A DNA stretch of 17,656 nt from CAZFNU01 sp964520445 (GCA_964520445.1 CAZFNU010000012.1:1-17656), one strand, 5' to 3'. Positions 1 through 7,830 are shown, counted from the stretch's first letter. Numbers and translations: made by a program. The notes: generated from the sequence alone by a model not told the origin.

Positions 1-914
1 ATGACTCTACAGGCTGAATCCCTATTAACTTTAGAGAATCTGATAACTCTAATATACTTGCTACTTTACCTATTGATCCTGTAAACAATATCACTTACTA
101 CTATACCTACTTCCCAGGAGGTTCTTTTGAATTAACTTGTCAATTAACTAAAGCTAATGATAGTTCCTTGAATGATAGTGGTAATAGTGGATTACTCTAT
201 GAGACAGGGACTCCTAATCATGTAGCTACTCCTGTTGTGAGGGATACTAACTTAATCTTAAACTACAAATTCTTGGAAGGTACTGGAACTACTACCTTTG
301 ATAGTTCTGGGAGGAATAATACGGGTACTCTTGTTAACACCCCTGTCTGAACAGCTGTAACATCTGGAGAGATGACTATGTACTATCCTGTGGCTGGTAC
401 TTCTTATATCCAAACCCCTTCCTTTGCTATACCTAATACAGGGATACTTACTATAGAGGTGTGGATGAAGAGTCAGTTAAATGCACCGGCATCACAAACG
501 TTAATAGGTGACAATGCTTATAGTTATACTGTTGGTTACATTTTTTCTTATAGAAGACCTAACTCAAATATTCTTATATATCAATATGCAAACGGAACTA
601 GTGCTATACAAGCCGAATCCGTTGATTTCTTTCAAAATTTAGATAACCAATGAATTCATATAGTAGTAGTTTGTGATTATACTAACAAAACATTAAAAGC
701 TTATAGAAATGGAGTTCAATTTGGAGCTACCCAAAATCTTTCAGGCACTCCTGTATTTCCTTCAGTTAATAGAGTAAAATACATTGGCGCTTATAATACA
801 ACTGATTATAAACTTACCGACGGCTCCCTTGATGAAGTAAGAATATATAATAGGGGGTTGAGTGCAGATGAGGTTATGTCAAGGTATAACAAAACTAGAG
901 GAAGATATCAATAA
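1..914 (+). CDS. Type IV pilin-like protein with C-terminal LamG domain, 5' partial
   Basis: The gene runs in from the left edge; the reading frame starts at base 3 and ends with TAA at 912-914. The first ~75 residues resemble the C-terminal part of CPR type IV pilins/pseudopilins: a GWIPINF-like motif, LPIDPVNN, then YYYTY and a CQLTKANDSS-type segment ending in YETGTP. After a short linker comes a concanavalin-like LamG (Laminin_G_3) domain, with LNYKFLEGTG, TIEVWMKS, a WIHIVVV motif and the signature GSLDEVRIYNRGLSADEV. The likely product is a secreted or pilus-associated, carbohydrate- or surface-binding protein. TGA codons at 15-17, 348-350 and 651-653 read as Trp; two sit at positions where these families usually carry Trp (GWIP and the W before HIVV). 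The N-terminal prepilin peptide lies outside the window, so the pilin assignment is inference; LamG is fairly secure. Confidence 0.8.
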
Positions 915-925
915 GAAGATTAGAC

Positions 926-954
926 TAGCAATATTTTTAAAATTATGATAAAAT
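926..954 (+). promoter_or_regulatory. Promoter of the DHH gene
   Basis: An extended -10 (TG-A-TAAAAT, -10 hexamer 949-954) lies 17 bases downstream of a weak -35 (TAGCAA, 926-931). It predicts a leader of about 27 bases before the ATG at 988. The architecture matches the other promoters in the window. Confidence 0.5.
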
Positions 955-986
955 CTTAATTACATAAAAGTAATTAAGATTTTTAT
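950..986 (+). terminator. Intrinsic terminator of the pilin-LamG gene
   Basis: A perfect 14-bp stem (950-963 paired with 970-983) closes a 6-base ATAAAA loop and runs into T-rich sequence, 36 bases after the upstream stop. It overlaps the -10 and predicted start of the next transcript, so the next mRNA would carry only the right arm. Confidence 0.75.
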
Positions 987-987
987 T

Positions 988-1848
988 ATGATAACTAATG
1001 TAATACAAGATAAAGTAGTAATATATCATGGAAATTGTTGGGATGGGTTTAGTGGGGCCTGGATAGCCCATAAGAAATTTGGGAATGAAGCTTTTTATTA
1101 TGGAATGAATTATAGTATGGATATACCTTTATGATTAAAAGGTAAGGAGGTATATTTTATTGATTTTTGTTTCTCTAAAGAAAAGATGGATCAAGTTGTG
1201 AGAGATAATAAAAAAGTGATAGTTATTGATCATCATTTGTCAACTCAAGAAGTTGTAAAATCAATGTCAGAGTATGTTTTTGATGTAGATCATTGTGGAT
1301 CAGTTTTAGCTTGAAAATATTTTTTTAAAGACGAACAAATACCAAAAATATTAGAATATATTGAAGACGGGGATATTTGAGTTTGAAAACAGGAAAATTC
1401 TAAAGAAATTTTAGCAGTTTTAGATATATATGATTTTACTTTTGATAACTGAGATAATTTAATGGTAAGGTTAGAAGATGAAAAACAAAGAGAAGAAATG
1501 ATCAAACAAGGGCAGAATATATTAGAATATCAAGAATCAACAATTAAGAGATTAGCTAAATATGCTGACGAGGCCATAATTGAAGGGGAGAGAGCTTTAG
1601 TGATAAATTCCCCTATTTTAACTTCTGAATTAGGGCATATGTTAGCTCAAAAAGGGATACACATTGGGATTGTTTGATATCAAGTAGGAAGAACCATAAT
1701 TGTTAGTTTAAGAGGAGATGGTATGATAGATGTTTCTTTGATAGCTAAAAAATATGGAGGGGGAGGACATCATAATGCTTCAGGTTTTAATTTTCAGGAA
1801 GATCAAAATGCCCCATGAAACCTAGTGGAAAAAGAGGTAGACAAATAA
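988..1848 (+). CDS. DHH-family phosphoesterase (DHH/DHHA1)
   Basis: A protein of 286 residues with the two-domain layout of DHH/DHHA1 phosphoesterases, a superfamily that includes nano-RNases (NrnA/NrnB), cyclic-dinucleotide phosphodiesterases and RecJ. The N-terminal domain has HGNCWDGFSGAW (metal-binding His and Asp), FIDF, and the name-giving motif VIVIDHH near residue 80. The C-terminal domain has the substrate-binding glycine motif GGGGHHNASGF near residues 251-261. Seven in-frame TGA codons are read as Trp (1132, 1312, 1378, 1384, 1450, 1675, 1816); under the standard code it falls apart into fragments. The start ATG at 988 follows its own promoter, with no Shine-Dalgarno. It is the first gene of the run leading to ftsEX. 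The most likely role is degradation of short RNA or of a nucleotide second messenger in the cytosol; the exact substrate cannot be told. Confidence 0.85.
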
Positions 1849-1866
1849 TAAATTCTATGATAGAAT
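1838..1866 (+). promoter_or_regulatory. Promoter upstream of the 172-residue hypothetical gene
   Basis: TAGACA (1838-1843, five of six bases of the sigma-70 -35 consensus), a 17-base spacer, then an extended -10 TG-A-TAGAAT (hexamer 1861-1866). The ATG at 1894 would give a leader of about 21 bases. The -35 overlaps the end of the DHH gene. The -10 lies in a perfect 17-base palindrome (1851-1867). Confidence 0.6.
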
Positions 1867-1893
1867 TAAGATAAGGAAATAAATTATTATATA

Positions 1894-2412
1894 ATGCCTA
1901 TAGATAGTTTAGAAAGAAATATAAAATTCAAAACAGAAGGGATAGAGACCATAGATTTTTTAAAAGGATCTGTACAAGTTCTACCTTTATCTGTTTATGA
2001 GAAAACGATAGATAGGATATCTAAGGAGAAAAATAAGTTTCCAGGTATTATAGCAAAATTAGCAGGTTTTAAAAAAATATTAGGGTTAAAACCACATGAA
2101 GACCATTACACCAAGAAAGATTTAGAAGAGAAGTTATTAGATTTTTATACTAAATACGCAATGCCTATTAAAGAAACTAATACTGGGTTAAGAGTGGAGA
2201 AAGATAAGGATATAGAGACAGAAATAGAATTGATAAAAAAAGAAAAAGGAGAGAGGTATGAAGAAGAGTATAGACAAAAACATCAGGAAATTTTAAAAAA
2301 ACTTTCTGCAGAAGAATTAAAACAAGGAATGGGAATATGGTTAGAGTTTTTTAACAGGTCAGAAATTATTAAAAATCGAATAAAACAACATTATGAGGAT
2401 CAATATTTATAG
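1894..2412 (+). CDS. Hypothetical charged cytosolic protein
   Basis: I do not recognise a family for this 172-residue protein. It has no signal peptide or membrane segment. It is rich in Lys and Glu, and the second half (from about residue 105) looks strongly helical, possibly coiled coil, with runs such as ETEIELIKKEKGERYEEEYR. A hydrophobic stretch near residues 45-62 (FPGIIAKLAGFKKILGL) breaks the charge pattern. It contains no TGA codons and ends in TAG at 2410-2412. Its 3' end overlaps the next gene by 20 bases, suggesting translational coupling with the membrane protein that follows. It is a real gene by frame length, its own promoter and the tight overlap; the function is unknown. Confidence 0.7.
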   Translation: MPIDSLERNIKFKTEGIETIDFLKGSVQVLPLSVYEKTIDRISKEKNKFPGIIAKLAGFKKILGLKPHEDHYTKKDLEEKLLDFYTKYAMPIKETNTGLRVEKDKDIETEIELIKKEKGERYEEEYRQKHQEILKKLSAEELKQGMGIWLEFFNRSEIIKNRIKQHYEDQYL

Positions 2413-2932
2413 ATGACTATTATGGGCGATGGCTGGGCTGTCGGTGTCTTTTGTTCCTAGTTTCGTACAGGCTCAATGTCCTGTGTGTACTGTAGCTATT
2501 GGCGTTGGGGTTGGATTATGCCGATATCTAGGTATTGATGATTTGATTACCGGTTTATGAATAGGAGCATTAATATTGGCTTTTGGAATTATTACAGAAA
2601 GATGATTCTTTTCTAGATTTAAGGGATATAGAAATATTTTGAATTCTTTATTTAGGAAGTTTGTTTGAGTGGTATTATATTATATATTAACTTTTGTACC
2701 ACTTAAATTACTGGGTATTGTGGGCAATGAAAGAAACATCTTTTTATATATGGATAAATTAATTTTTAGTAGTATTATAGGGATGTTGGGTTTGCTTTTA
2801 GCAATATGAATTGATAATTTAATTAGGAGAAATAGGAATGGGAAGGTTTTGTTTTATTACCAGAGTGTTGTTATACCTGTCTTTTTATTATTATGTATTA
2901 GTGTCGTATTTAGTTTAACAATTTGTAGATAA
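2393..2932 (+). CDS. Membrane protein with CPxC motif, conserved in CPR bacteria (function unknown)
   Basis: This gene is only visible if TGA is read as Trp (five in-frame TGAs, the first at 2414). The ATG at 2393, inside the end of the preceding gene, gives an N-terminus with basic residues (MRINIYR), a hydrophobic core and a plausible signal-peptidase site SFVQA|QC near residue 27. Next comes CPVCTVAIGVGVGL, a glycine-rich membrane segment, then LGIDDLITGLWIGALI, and three further hydrophobic segments near residues 88-108, 118-140 and 155-176; 179 residues in total. The CPVC...GVGVGLxRxLGIDDxxTGLWIGA pattern resembles a small membrane protein I recall from Patescibacteria genomes, without an assigned function. 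The CxxC pair could bind metal or do thiol chemistry at the outer membrane face; this is speculation. It is followed after 6 bases by its usual-looking partner at 2939. Confidence 0.75.
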
Positions 2933-2938
2933 TATATT

Positions 2939-3466
2939 ATGCAAGATATACAAGAATTTATCAAAAAAATAAATGATTTAAAGAAAGATAACAAATTAGA
3001 TTTATCTTCGGACGAGGATTTGTCAATAGGAATTATGAATTTAATTGCCATTGAAGAACATCTTTTCTTTACTTATAACAAAACTGAAAAACCCGTATAT
3101 TTGGAATTTTTAAATGAGGCTCGGGAAATGAGAAAAGGTTTAATGCAAAAGATTGTTAAAAATCCTGAAGGGGAAATATGATGTATTTCTAAACATTTAT
3201 TATCGGCCTCTATGAGATTAATGGAGGTGGGAACCAAAGCTTTATATAAAAATGAAAAAGAGCAGGCAGAAGAATTATTCCAAAAAGCATATAAACTATA
3301 TTCTATGTTTTGAGGATTGAATTTGAATATAGTAGATGTCAAGGATTTAAAAGAAGAAGAGGGTATGGGGAAATCTTCTATGGAGGTTAAAAAAGGAGGA
3401 GTTATTGATTTATTTTCTAAAATGGGAGATATTGTAAAAAAGGTTTTGGATTGCTGTAAAGAATAA
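2939..3466 (+). CDS. Conserved helical protein of unknown function, CPR-type
   Basis: A 175-residue cytosolic, mostly helical protein. The core has ATG-distal motifs LIAIEEHLFFT, LNEAREMRKGLMQKIVKNPEGEIWCISKHLLSA and LMEVGTKAL, then a TPR-like stretch rich in Glu and Ala (EQAEELFQKAYKLYSMFWGLNL). The two TGA codons give Trp in EIWCISKH and MFWGLN. I recognise the pattern as a family recurring in Patescibacteria with no known function. The C-terminus is variable and ends in DCCKE. It starts 6 bases after the membrane protein and ends 16 bases before ftsE, so all are likely one transcript. The pairing with a CPxC membrane protein suggests a joint role at the membrane, but nothing in the sequence shows the reaction. 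Confidence 0.75.
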
Positions 3467-3482
3467 TTTAAATTTTAAAGAT

Positions 3483-4169
3483 ATGTCACTTTTATATTGT
3501 AAGAACATTAGCAAAATTTATGATGACCATACTATGGTTTTAGATAATGTCTCTTTTGAAGTAGACAATAATGATTTCGTATCCTTGGTTGGAAAATCAG
3601 GTGTTGGGAAAACTACTTTGTTAAAATTGATTATCGGGGAAGAAAGAACAACTAAAGGAAGAATTATTGTTGGAGGGCAAGATGTGACCAAGATGAATTG
3701 TTCTGAATTAACTCAATTACGAAGGAAGATAGGAGTGGTATTTCAAGATTTTAAATTATTGAATCAAAAAACAGCTTTTGAAAATGTGGCTTTTGTATTA
3801 GAGTCTGTAGGGGCGACAGAAGAAGATATTTTAAAAGAGGTTCCAGAAGTTTTAAAATTAGTTGGATTAGGGGATAAAGTTAATAATTTTCCACATCAAT
3901 TGTCAGCAGGAGAAAAACAAAGAGTTGCTATTGCTCGTGCTATTATTCAAAAACCAGATCTGTTATTAGCTGATGAACCAACAGGGAATTTAGACCCGAT
4001 TAATACCTGGGATATTGTTAGGTTGCTTATTAAAATTAACGAATTAGGTACAGCGGTAATATTCACTACTCATGAGAAGGAAATTGTTAATACTTTAGGA
4101 AGAAGGGTTATTACTTTAGAAAATGGTCGGGTTATTAGGGATGAACAAATTGGTAAATATATATTATAA
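3483..4169 (+). CDS. ftsE: Cell division ATP-binding protein FtsE
   Basis: A 228-residue ABC ATPase of normal FtsE length. Walker A is GKSGVGKTT (near residues 37-45), the Q-loop region is VVFQDFKLL, the ABC signature is LSAGEKQRVAIARA, Walker B is LLLADEPTGNLD, and the H-loop is TTHEKE. FtsE pairs with FtsX at the division site; ATP hydrolysis drives a conformational change that activates periplasmic or extracellular peptidoglycan hydrolases through FtsX. ftsX follows with one base between the TAA and its ATG, confirming FtsE over other ABC ATPases. No TGA codons. No promoter is evident in the 16 bases upstream, so it is probably read through from 988 or 1838. Confidence 0.95.
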   Translation: MSLLYCKNISKIYDDHTMVLDNVSFEVDNNDFVSLVGKSGVGKTTLLKLIIGEERTTKGRIIVGGQDVTKMNCSELTQLRRKIGVVFQDFKLLNQKTAFENVAFVLESVGATEEDILKEVPEVLKLVGLGDKVNNFPHQLSAGEKQRVAIARAIIQKPDLLLADEPTGNLDPINTWDIVRLLIKINELGTAVIFTTHEKEIVNTLGRRVITLENGRVIRDEQIGKYIL

Positions 4170-4170
4170 T

Positions 4171-5097
4171 ATGGAAATATCATTTTCAACAAATTTAAAA
4201 AGAATTTTTCGGGCTGGATATCAGAATTTTAAACGAAACAGATGGCTATCGATAGCTACTGTAACAACCATGGTTTTAAGTATTATAGTTTTAACAGGAG
4301 TACTATTATTAAATTATGGAACGAATGCGTTCATTAAAGAAATACGAGATAAGATTGATATAGGGATATATTTTAAAACAGATGTGGCTGAATCAGACAT
4401 ATTAAAGATTCAAGAAGAATTAGGGAATCTTGATATGGTTACAAGAGTAGACTACACGTCTCGTGAACAAGCTTTAGCTAATTTTAAAGCTAAATCAGCT
4501 AGAGATCAAGTGATTTTACAGACATTAGAGGAGATAGGAGATAATCCATTATCTGCCTCTTTAAATATTAAAGCCAAGAAATCTAATGACTATCCTAAAA
4601 TTATTAGTTATGTAGAGGATTCTTTATTTAAAGATAAATTATTAAGTATTGATTTTACAGAAAATAGAAATTTAGTAAATAGGGCTAGTAGTTTATCAAG
4701 AGGATTATGGATTAGTACTATTCTTTTAACAGCAGTATTAAGTGGAGTGGCTGTAATAGTTGCATTTAATACTGTTCGGATGGCGATTTATAGTGTAGGA
4801 GAAGAATTAAAGATTATGAATTTAGTAGGTGGGTCTAATTGATTTATTAGGGGTCCTTTTATGGTAGAGGGGATACTGTATGGTTCTGTTTCTGCTTTTA
4901 TTACTTTTTTACTTTATATTCCTTTAATGTTAGTTATTGGCGGGAAAATTGATAAATTTTTAGGTTTTGTTAGTATTTCTAAATATTTCTTTTCTCATAT
5001 ATTTTTAATTTTATTAGCTCAGATATTCTTTGGGGTTGCTTTAGGGGTTGTTTCGAGTATACTGGCTACAGGGAAATATTTAAAGCAGATTGAATAA
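4171..5097 (+). CDS. ftsX: Cell division protein FtsX
   Basis: A 308-residue permease-like partner of FtsE. It has a short cytosolic N-terminus (NLKRIFRAGYQNFKRNRWLS), a first membrane segment near residues 27-47, a large extracytoplasmic domain with the usual IGIYFKTDV and SREQALANFK-like elements, and three more membrane segments near 183-205, 236-258 and 276-300. The in-frame TGA at 4840-4842 falls in LVGGSNWFIRGPF, where FtsX proteins of this type carry Trp. I chose ATG 4171 rather than the in-frame ATG at 4123, because 4123 would overlap ftsE by 47 bases and add a non-homologous tail, whereas 4171 abuts ftsE. FtsX would transmit FtsE activity to cell-wall hydrolases; the M23 domain protein at 9044 is a possible target (inference only). 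Confidence 0.93.
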
Positions 5098-5150
5098 AAA
5101 GAGAGACATTAACCTTTGGATGAACCGTAGGTGTGGCCTCTCATCGTGAT
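5096..5150 (-). ncRNA. Possible short minus-strand RNA with its own terminator
   Basis: Read on the minus strand, the ftsX-5213 gap contains an extended -10 (TG-A-TATACT, hexamer 5162 to 5157), a predicted start near 5150, and a hairpin whose outer arms GAGAG/CTCTC (5142-5138 with 5105-5101) are followed by five T. The interior can add ACA/TGT and CCT/AGG pairs. This is a terminator orientation opposite to all nearby genes. It may be a ~55-base RNA or only a bidirectional terminator element; no good -35 is visible. Confidence 0.3.
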
Positions 5151-5170
5151 ATTTTTAGTATATCACTTTT
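5146..5170 (+). terminator. Intrinsic terminator after ftsX
   Basis: A 7-bp stem GTGATAT (5146-5152) with ATATCAC (5160-5166), loop TTTTAGT, followed by TTTT and further T-rich sequence. It lies 49 bases after the ftsX stop and would end the 988-5097 transcript. Confidence 0.65.
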
Positions 5171-5212
5171 GGTTATTTTGCTAGCTTTTTAACAAAACAA
5201 TAGAAGTATCTT

Positions 5213-5896
5213 ATGGAAAAATCTCCTTTTAAAGAAAAAGCAATTGAATTAAGAAAAAAGGGGTTATCTTTTTCTGAAATTCAAAAGAAAATCCCAGTTT
5301 CTCATTCTTCTTTATCTTTTTGATTGAGAGATATAAAGTTAAGTAAGAAAGCACAGTCGAGATTATTGAAGAGAAGAATAGATGGACAGCATAAGGGAGC
5401 TATTGGGCATCATAATGTTATAGTGAGAGAAGAAAAAAGATTTAGAGAAGAAGCGTTAAAAGAAATAAAGAAAATGACGAAGAAAGACCTTTTCCTTTTA
5501 GGGGTTTCTTTGTACTGAGTAGAGGGAGCAAAATCGAGAACCTATAGGATCTCACAACCAGTGAAGTTTTCTAATTCCGATCCCTTAATGATAAAAATAT
5601 TTATGAAGTGGTTGTATGAAATTATTCATATAAAAGAGGAAGAATTAGTTTTTGAATTATACTTGCACGAAACGCAAAAATGTGATAATATAATAAAGTT
5701 TTGAGCCAAACAACTTAATATTTCTAAGGATACGATAAGACTTTATTATAAACATAATAAAGTAAAACCTAATAGATTCTATTATATTGTAGATAGTTAT
5801 GGTGTTTTAATGTTGAGAGTGAGAAGAAGCGCTGCATTGAATCGTAAAATTTCTGTTTGGGTTGAAACAATATGTAATAGATGCGGGGTCGTCTAA
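5213..5896 (+). CDS. HTH plus LAGLIDADG-like protein overlapping tRNA-Gln
   Basis: A 227-residue protein, whole only with TGA=Trp (5321, 5516, 5702). The N-terminus (about residues 8-45) is a helix-turn-helix of the pattern AIELRKKGLSFSEIQKKI...SFWLRDIKLS, where Trp before LRDI is typical. After a basic helical linker comes a domain with LLGVSLYWVEGAKS, FSNSDPLMIKIFMKWL and a terminal YGVLMLRVRRSAALNRKI, which I associate with a widespread LAGLIDADG-homing-endonuclease-like family in CPR bacteria and archaea that stands alone rather than in introns. Role: likely DNA binding, perhaps a degenerate or free-standing endonuclease or regulator; not proven. The first in-frame stop is TAA at 5894-5896, inside the D-loop of tRNA-Gln, so the last five codons lie in the tRNA gene. 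No clear promoter is visible in the 115-base gap upstream. Confidence 0.75.
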
Positions 5897-5954
5897 TGGT
5901 AGGACGCCAAGCTTTGAACTTGGATACTTCCTGGTTCGAATCCAGGCCCCGCAG
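5882..5954 (+). tRNA. trnQ: tRNA-Gln (UUG)
   Basis: A full cloverleaf. Acceptor stem TGCGGGG with CCCCGCA (7 bp, U1-A72 as in bacterial tRNA-Gln), discriminator G at 5954, D-stem GTCT/GGAC, anticodon stem CCAAG/CTTGG with loop CTTTGAA (anticodon TTG), T-stem CCTGG/CCAGG with loop TTCGAAT. CCA is not encoded (CAA follows), so the CCA-adding enzyme is needed. It overlaps the preceding coding sequence by 15 bases, so it is likely co-transcribed and freed by RNase P. Confidence 0.96.
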
Positions 5955-5962
5955 CAAATAGT

Positions 5963-5971
5963 TGGTATAAT
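5963..5971 (+). promoter_or_regulatory. Second possible upstream promoter of the phosphatase gene
   Basis: An extended -10 TG-G-TATAAT lies just after tRNA-Gln. The matching -35 position falls in the tRNA 3' end and is not recognisable, so it would depend on the extended -10 alone. Confidence 0.35.
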
Positions 5972-5981
5972 TTAAAGATGA

Positions 5982-6010
5982 TTGTATTTATTGTATACAT
6001 ATGCTATAAT
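5982..6010 (+). promoter_or_regulatory. Promoter of the histidine phosphatase gene
   Basis: TTGTAT (5982-5987), a 17-base spacer, extended -10 TG-C-TATAAT (6005-6010). The ATG at 6043 leaves a leader of about 26 bases with no Shine-Dalgarno. Confidence 0.7.
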
Positions 6011-6042
6011 ATTAATAGCTAAAATTTTAATTAAATGCTATT

Positions 6043-6753
6043 ATGAAAAATATTATTCAAAAATGACCAAATCGTTTAGTATTAGTTAGACATGGGAGTT
6101 CTGTTTATAACGAAGAAAGAGAATTGATTAATCGTGGTGTTTTAAAGAAGTATACTAAAAATGTAAAGGATATTCGTAATGCCGATATTCCTCTTACTAA
6201 GACTGGGCAAGAACAAGCTAGAAAAACAGCAGAATTTTTGAAAAAAGAATATGGTAATTTTGATATAATATTTGTTTCTCCTTTTAGAAGGGCATTAGAA
6301 ACAGGGGAAATTATTGCTAAGAAATTCTCTAAAGCCAGGGTTATTATTGAAGAACGAATCCGGGAAAAGGAATTTGGTATTCTTGATGGTGTAACTCCTA
6401 ATGAAGTAAAAAAGCTATTTCCTTATGAATACGAAAGAAGACTGAAAGAAAAGAAATATTATTACAGACCTATTGGTGGGGAATCTTATCCAGATATTAA
6501 TTTAAGAATTTGATCTTTTTTGACTACTATGGTTAGAGAATATTCAAAGAGTAATATTTTAGTAGTTTCCCATTCAGCTGTTATGTTGGGGTTTAGGAAA
6601 TTATTGGAGAAATTTACAGAAGAAGAATTATTAGAAATTGATCATAATGATGAGATGAAGAATTGTTCCATTATTTCTTATAAATATGATACTAAAATGA
6701 AACCTAAACCAAAAATGAAATTAGAGTTTCATAATAAGGTGGTTTGGAAATAG
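6043..6753 (+). CDS. Histidine phosphatase (phosphoglycerate mutase-like)
   Basis: A 236-residue histidine phosphatase superfamily member. The catalytic LVLVRHGSS with the phospho-acceptor His is near residue 16; the second arginine lies in FVSPFRRALETGEII, the acid/base Glu region is EERIREKEFGILDG, and the second catalytic His is in ILVVSHSAVM. The start ATG 6043 depends on TGA=Trp at 6064 (IIQKWPNRLVLVRHG, a position often Trp in relatives); a second TGA at 6511 gives RIWSFLTT. With the standard code the RHG motif would be lost from any ATG-initiated frame. Substrate is uncertain: such proteins range from cofactor-dependent phosphoglycerate mutases to broad phosphatases. An insertion between RHG and LTKTGQEQA (about residues 24-48) is longer than in GpmA. 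It is convergent with obg, with 10 bases between the stops and no visible terminator. Confidence 0.85.
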
Positions 6754-6763
6754 GTTTTGATAA

Positions 6764-7732
6764 TTAAGCCTGTTTTCCTTGGATAATTTTATTTAACACC
6801 TTTTTTAATTCTTCTACCTTATCTATATCATAGATTGATAGAGGAATTATATTTTTATTTAACTTAGAAAGAAGTTTAATTTTTTCTTTTAATTCAGGTT
6901 CTTTGATTAGGTCTGTTTTGGTCAGAATAATATATTCTGGTTTTTCTACTAGTTTGAGATTGTATTTTTCCAATTCACTCCTGATTGTTTTATATTCCTT
7001 AACTACATCTTGGGAATCACAGGGTATGAGGTGGAAGAGCGTTTTAGTTCTTTCGATATGTTTTAGGAATTTAAATCCTAATCCTTTATTTTGTGATGCT
7101 CCTTCTATTAACCCTGGGATATCAGCAAAGATTAATCCATAATATACTCCTAGATGGGGTTCAAGGGTTGTAAATGGGTAATTAGCTACTTTACTATGGG
7201 CATTAGTAAATTCGTTTAATAGACTTGATTTACCAGCATTAGGAAATCCAATAAGACCAATATCAGCAATCATCTTTAATTCAAATCTTATTTCAAATTC
7301 TTCTCCAGGAGTACCATATTCAAATTCTTTAGGAGAAGTATTAGTTGAAGATCTAAAATGAAAATTACCTCTACCGCCTCTGCCTCCTTTGGCAACGAGA
7401 ACTTTTTCATCTATTTTAGTAATTTCTGTATCTGTGTTATTTGTTAAATTATGAATTACAGTACCTATAGGGATTTTAATAATTGTATCATAGCCATCTC
7501 TACCATCTACAAATTGGCCTCTACCATCTTGTCCTTTTTCAGCTAGGACCATTTTTTTTGTTTTGAATTGTTTTAATCCTTCTAAATCAGAAATCCCTTG
7601 ACAGTAAATATTACCACCATGCCCACCAGAACCACCAACAGGACCATATTGGGTCATGTTTTTATTAAAGGCAACAGCACCTTTCCCGCCATTACCAGCT
7701 TTTATTTTTATTATTACATCATCTAGTATCAT
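6764..7732 (-). CDS. obg: GTPase Obg (ribosome assembly, short form)
   Basis: A 322-residue Obg. The glycine-rich N-terminal OBG fold covers about residues 1-155 (GNGGKGAVAF, GGSGGHGG, GGRGGRGNFHF). The G domain has G1 GFPNAGKSSLLN near 161, the FTTLEP switch region, G3 DIPGLIEGA, and G4 TKTDL. Many Obg proteins carry a further C-terminal OCT domain; this one ends shortly after the G domain, so it is the short form. Obg binds the large ribosomal subunit and acts in its late assembly and in stress signalling. No TGA codons. The start (minus ATG at 7732) is preceded by AT-rich sequence, not a Shine-Dalgarno. One of the best-conserved genes in the window. Confidence 0.96.
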   Translation of the reverse strand: MILDDVIIKIKAGNGGKGAVAFNKNMTQYGPVGGSGGHGGNIYCQGISDLEGLKQFKTKKMVLAEKGQDGRGQFVDGRDGYDTIIKIPIGTVIHNLTNNTDTEITKIDEKVLVAKGGRGGRGNFHFRSSTNTSPKEFEYGTPGEEFEIRFELKMIADIGLIGFPNAGKSSLLNEFTNAHSKVANYPFTTLEPHLGVYYGLIFADIPGLIEGASQNKGLGFKFLKHIERTKTLFHLIPCDSQDVVKEYKTIRSELEKYNLKLVEKPEYIILTKTDLIKEPELKEKIKLLSKLNKNIIPLSIYDIDKVEELKKVLNKIIQGKQA

Positions 7733-7755
7733 TATAGTATTTTAGTATTATTTGT

Positions 7756-7764
7756 ATTATAGCA
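7756..7764 (-). promoter_or_regulatory. Promoter of obg
   Basis: On the minus strand, an extended -10 TG-C-TATAAT (hexamer 7761 to 7756) lies 23 bases before the start codon, giving a leader of about 17 bases. The -35 region (TAGATT at 17 bases) is weak. It is divergent from the promoter at 7802-7830. Confidence 0.65.
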
Positions 7765-7801
7765 TAGATTTAGGAAATAATCTAGGTTGTGCAAAACTTC
7801 C

Positions 7802-7830
7802 TTGTGTTTTTTCTTCTTTTGTGCTATAAT
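7802..7830 (+). promoter_or_regulatory. Promoter of the 68-residue membrane protein gene
   Basis: TTGTGT (7802-7807), 17-base spacer, extended -10 TG-C-TATAAT (7825-7830). The ATG at 7867 leaves a leader of about 30 bases. Confidence 0.7.

Noticed and set aside
3073..3342. Minus-strand 89-codon frame opposite the 2939-3466 gene
   Set aside because: The plus strand encodes a recognisable conserved protein through the whole stretch; the minus frame is a shadow.
4123..4170. Upstream ATG for ftsX
   Set aside because: It would overlap ftsE by 47 bases and add residues with no FtsX similarity; ATG 4171 abuts ftsE as usual for this pair.
6754..6763. A shared terminator between the convergent phosphatase and obg genes
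   Set aside because: Only 10 bases separate the stops and I see no stem-loop there.
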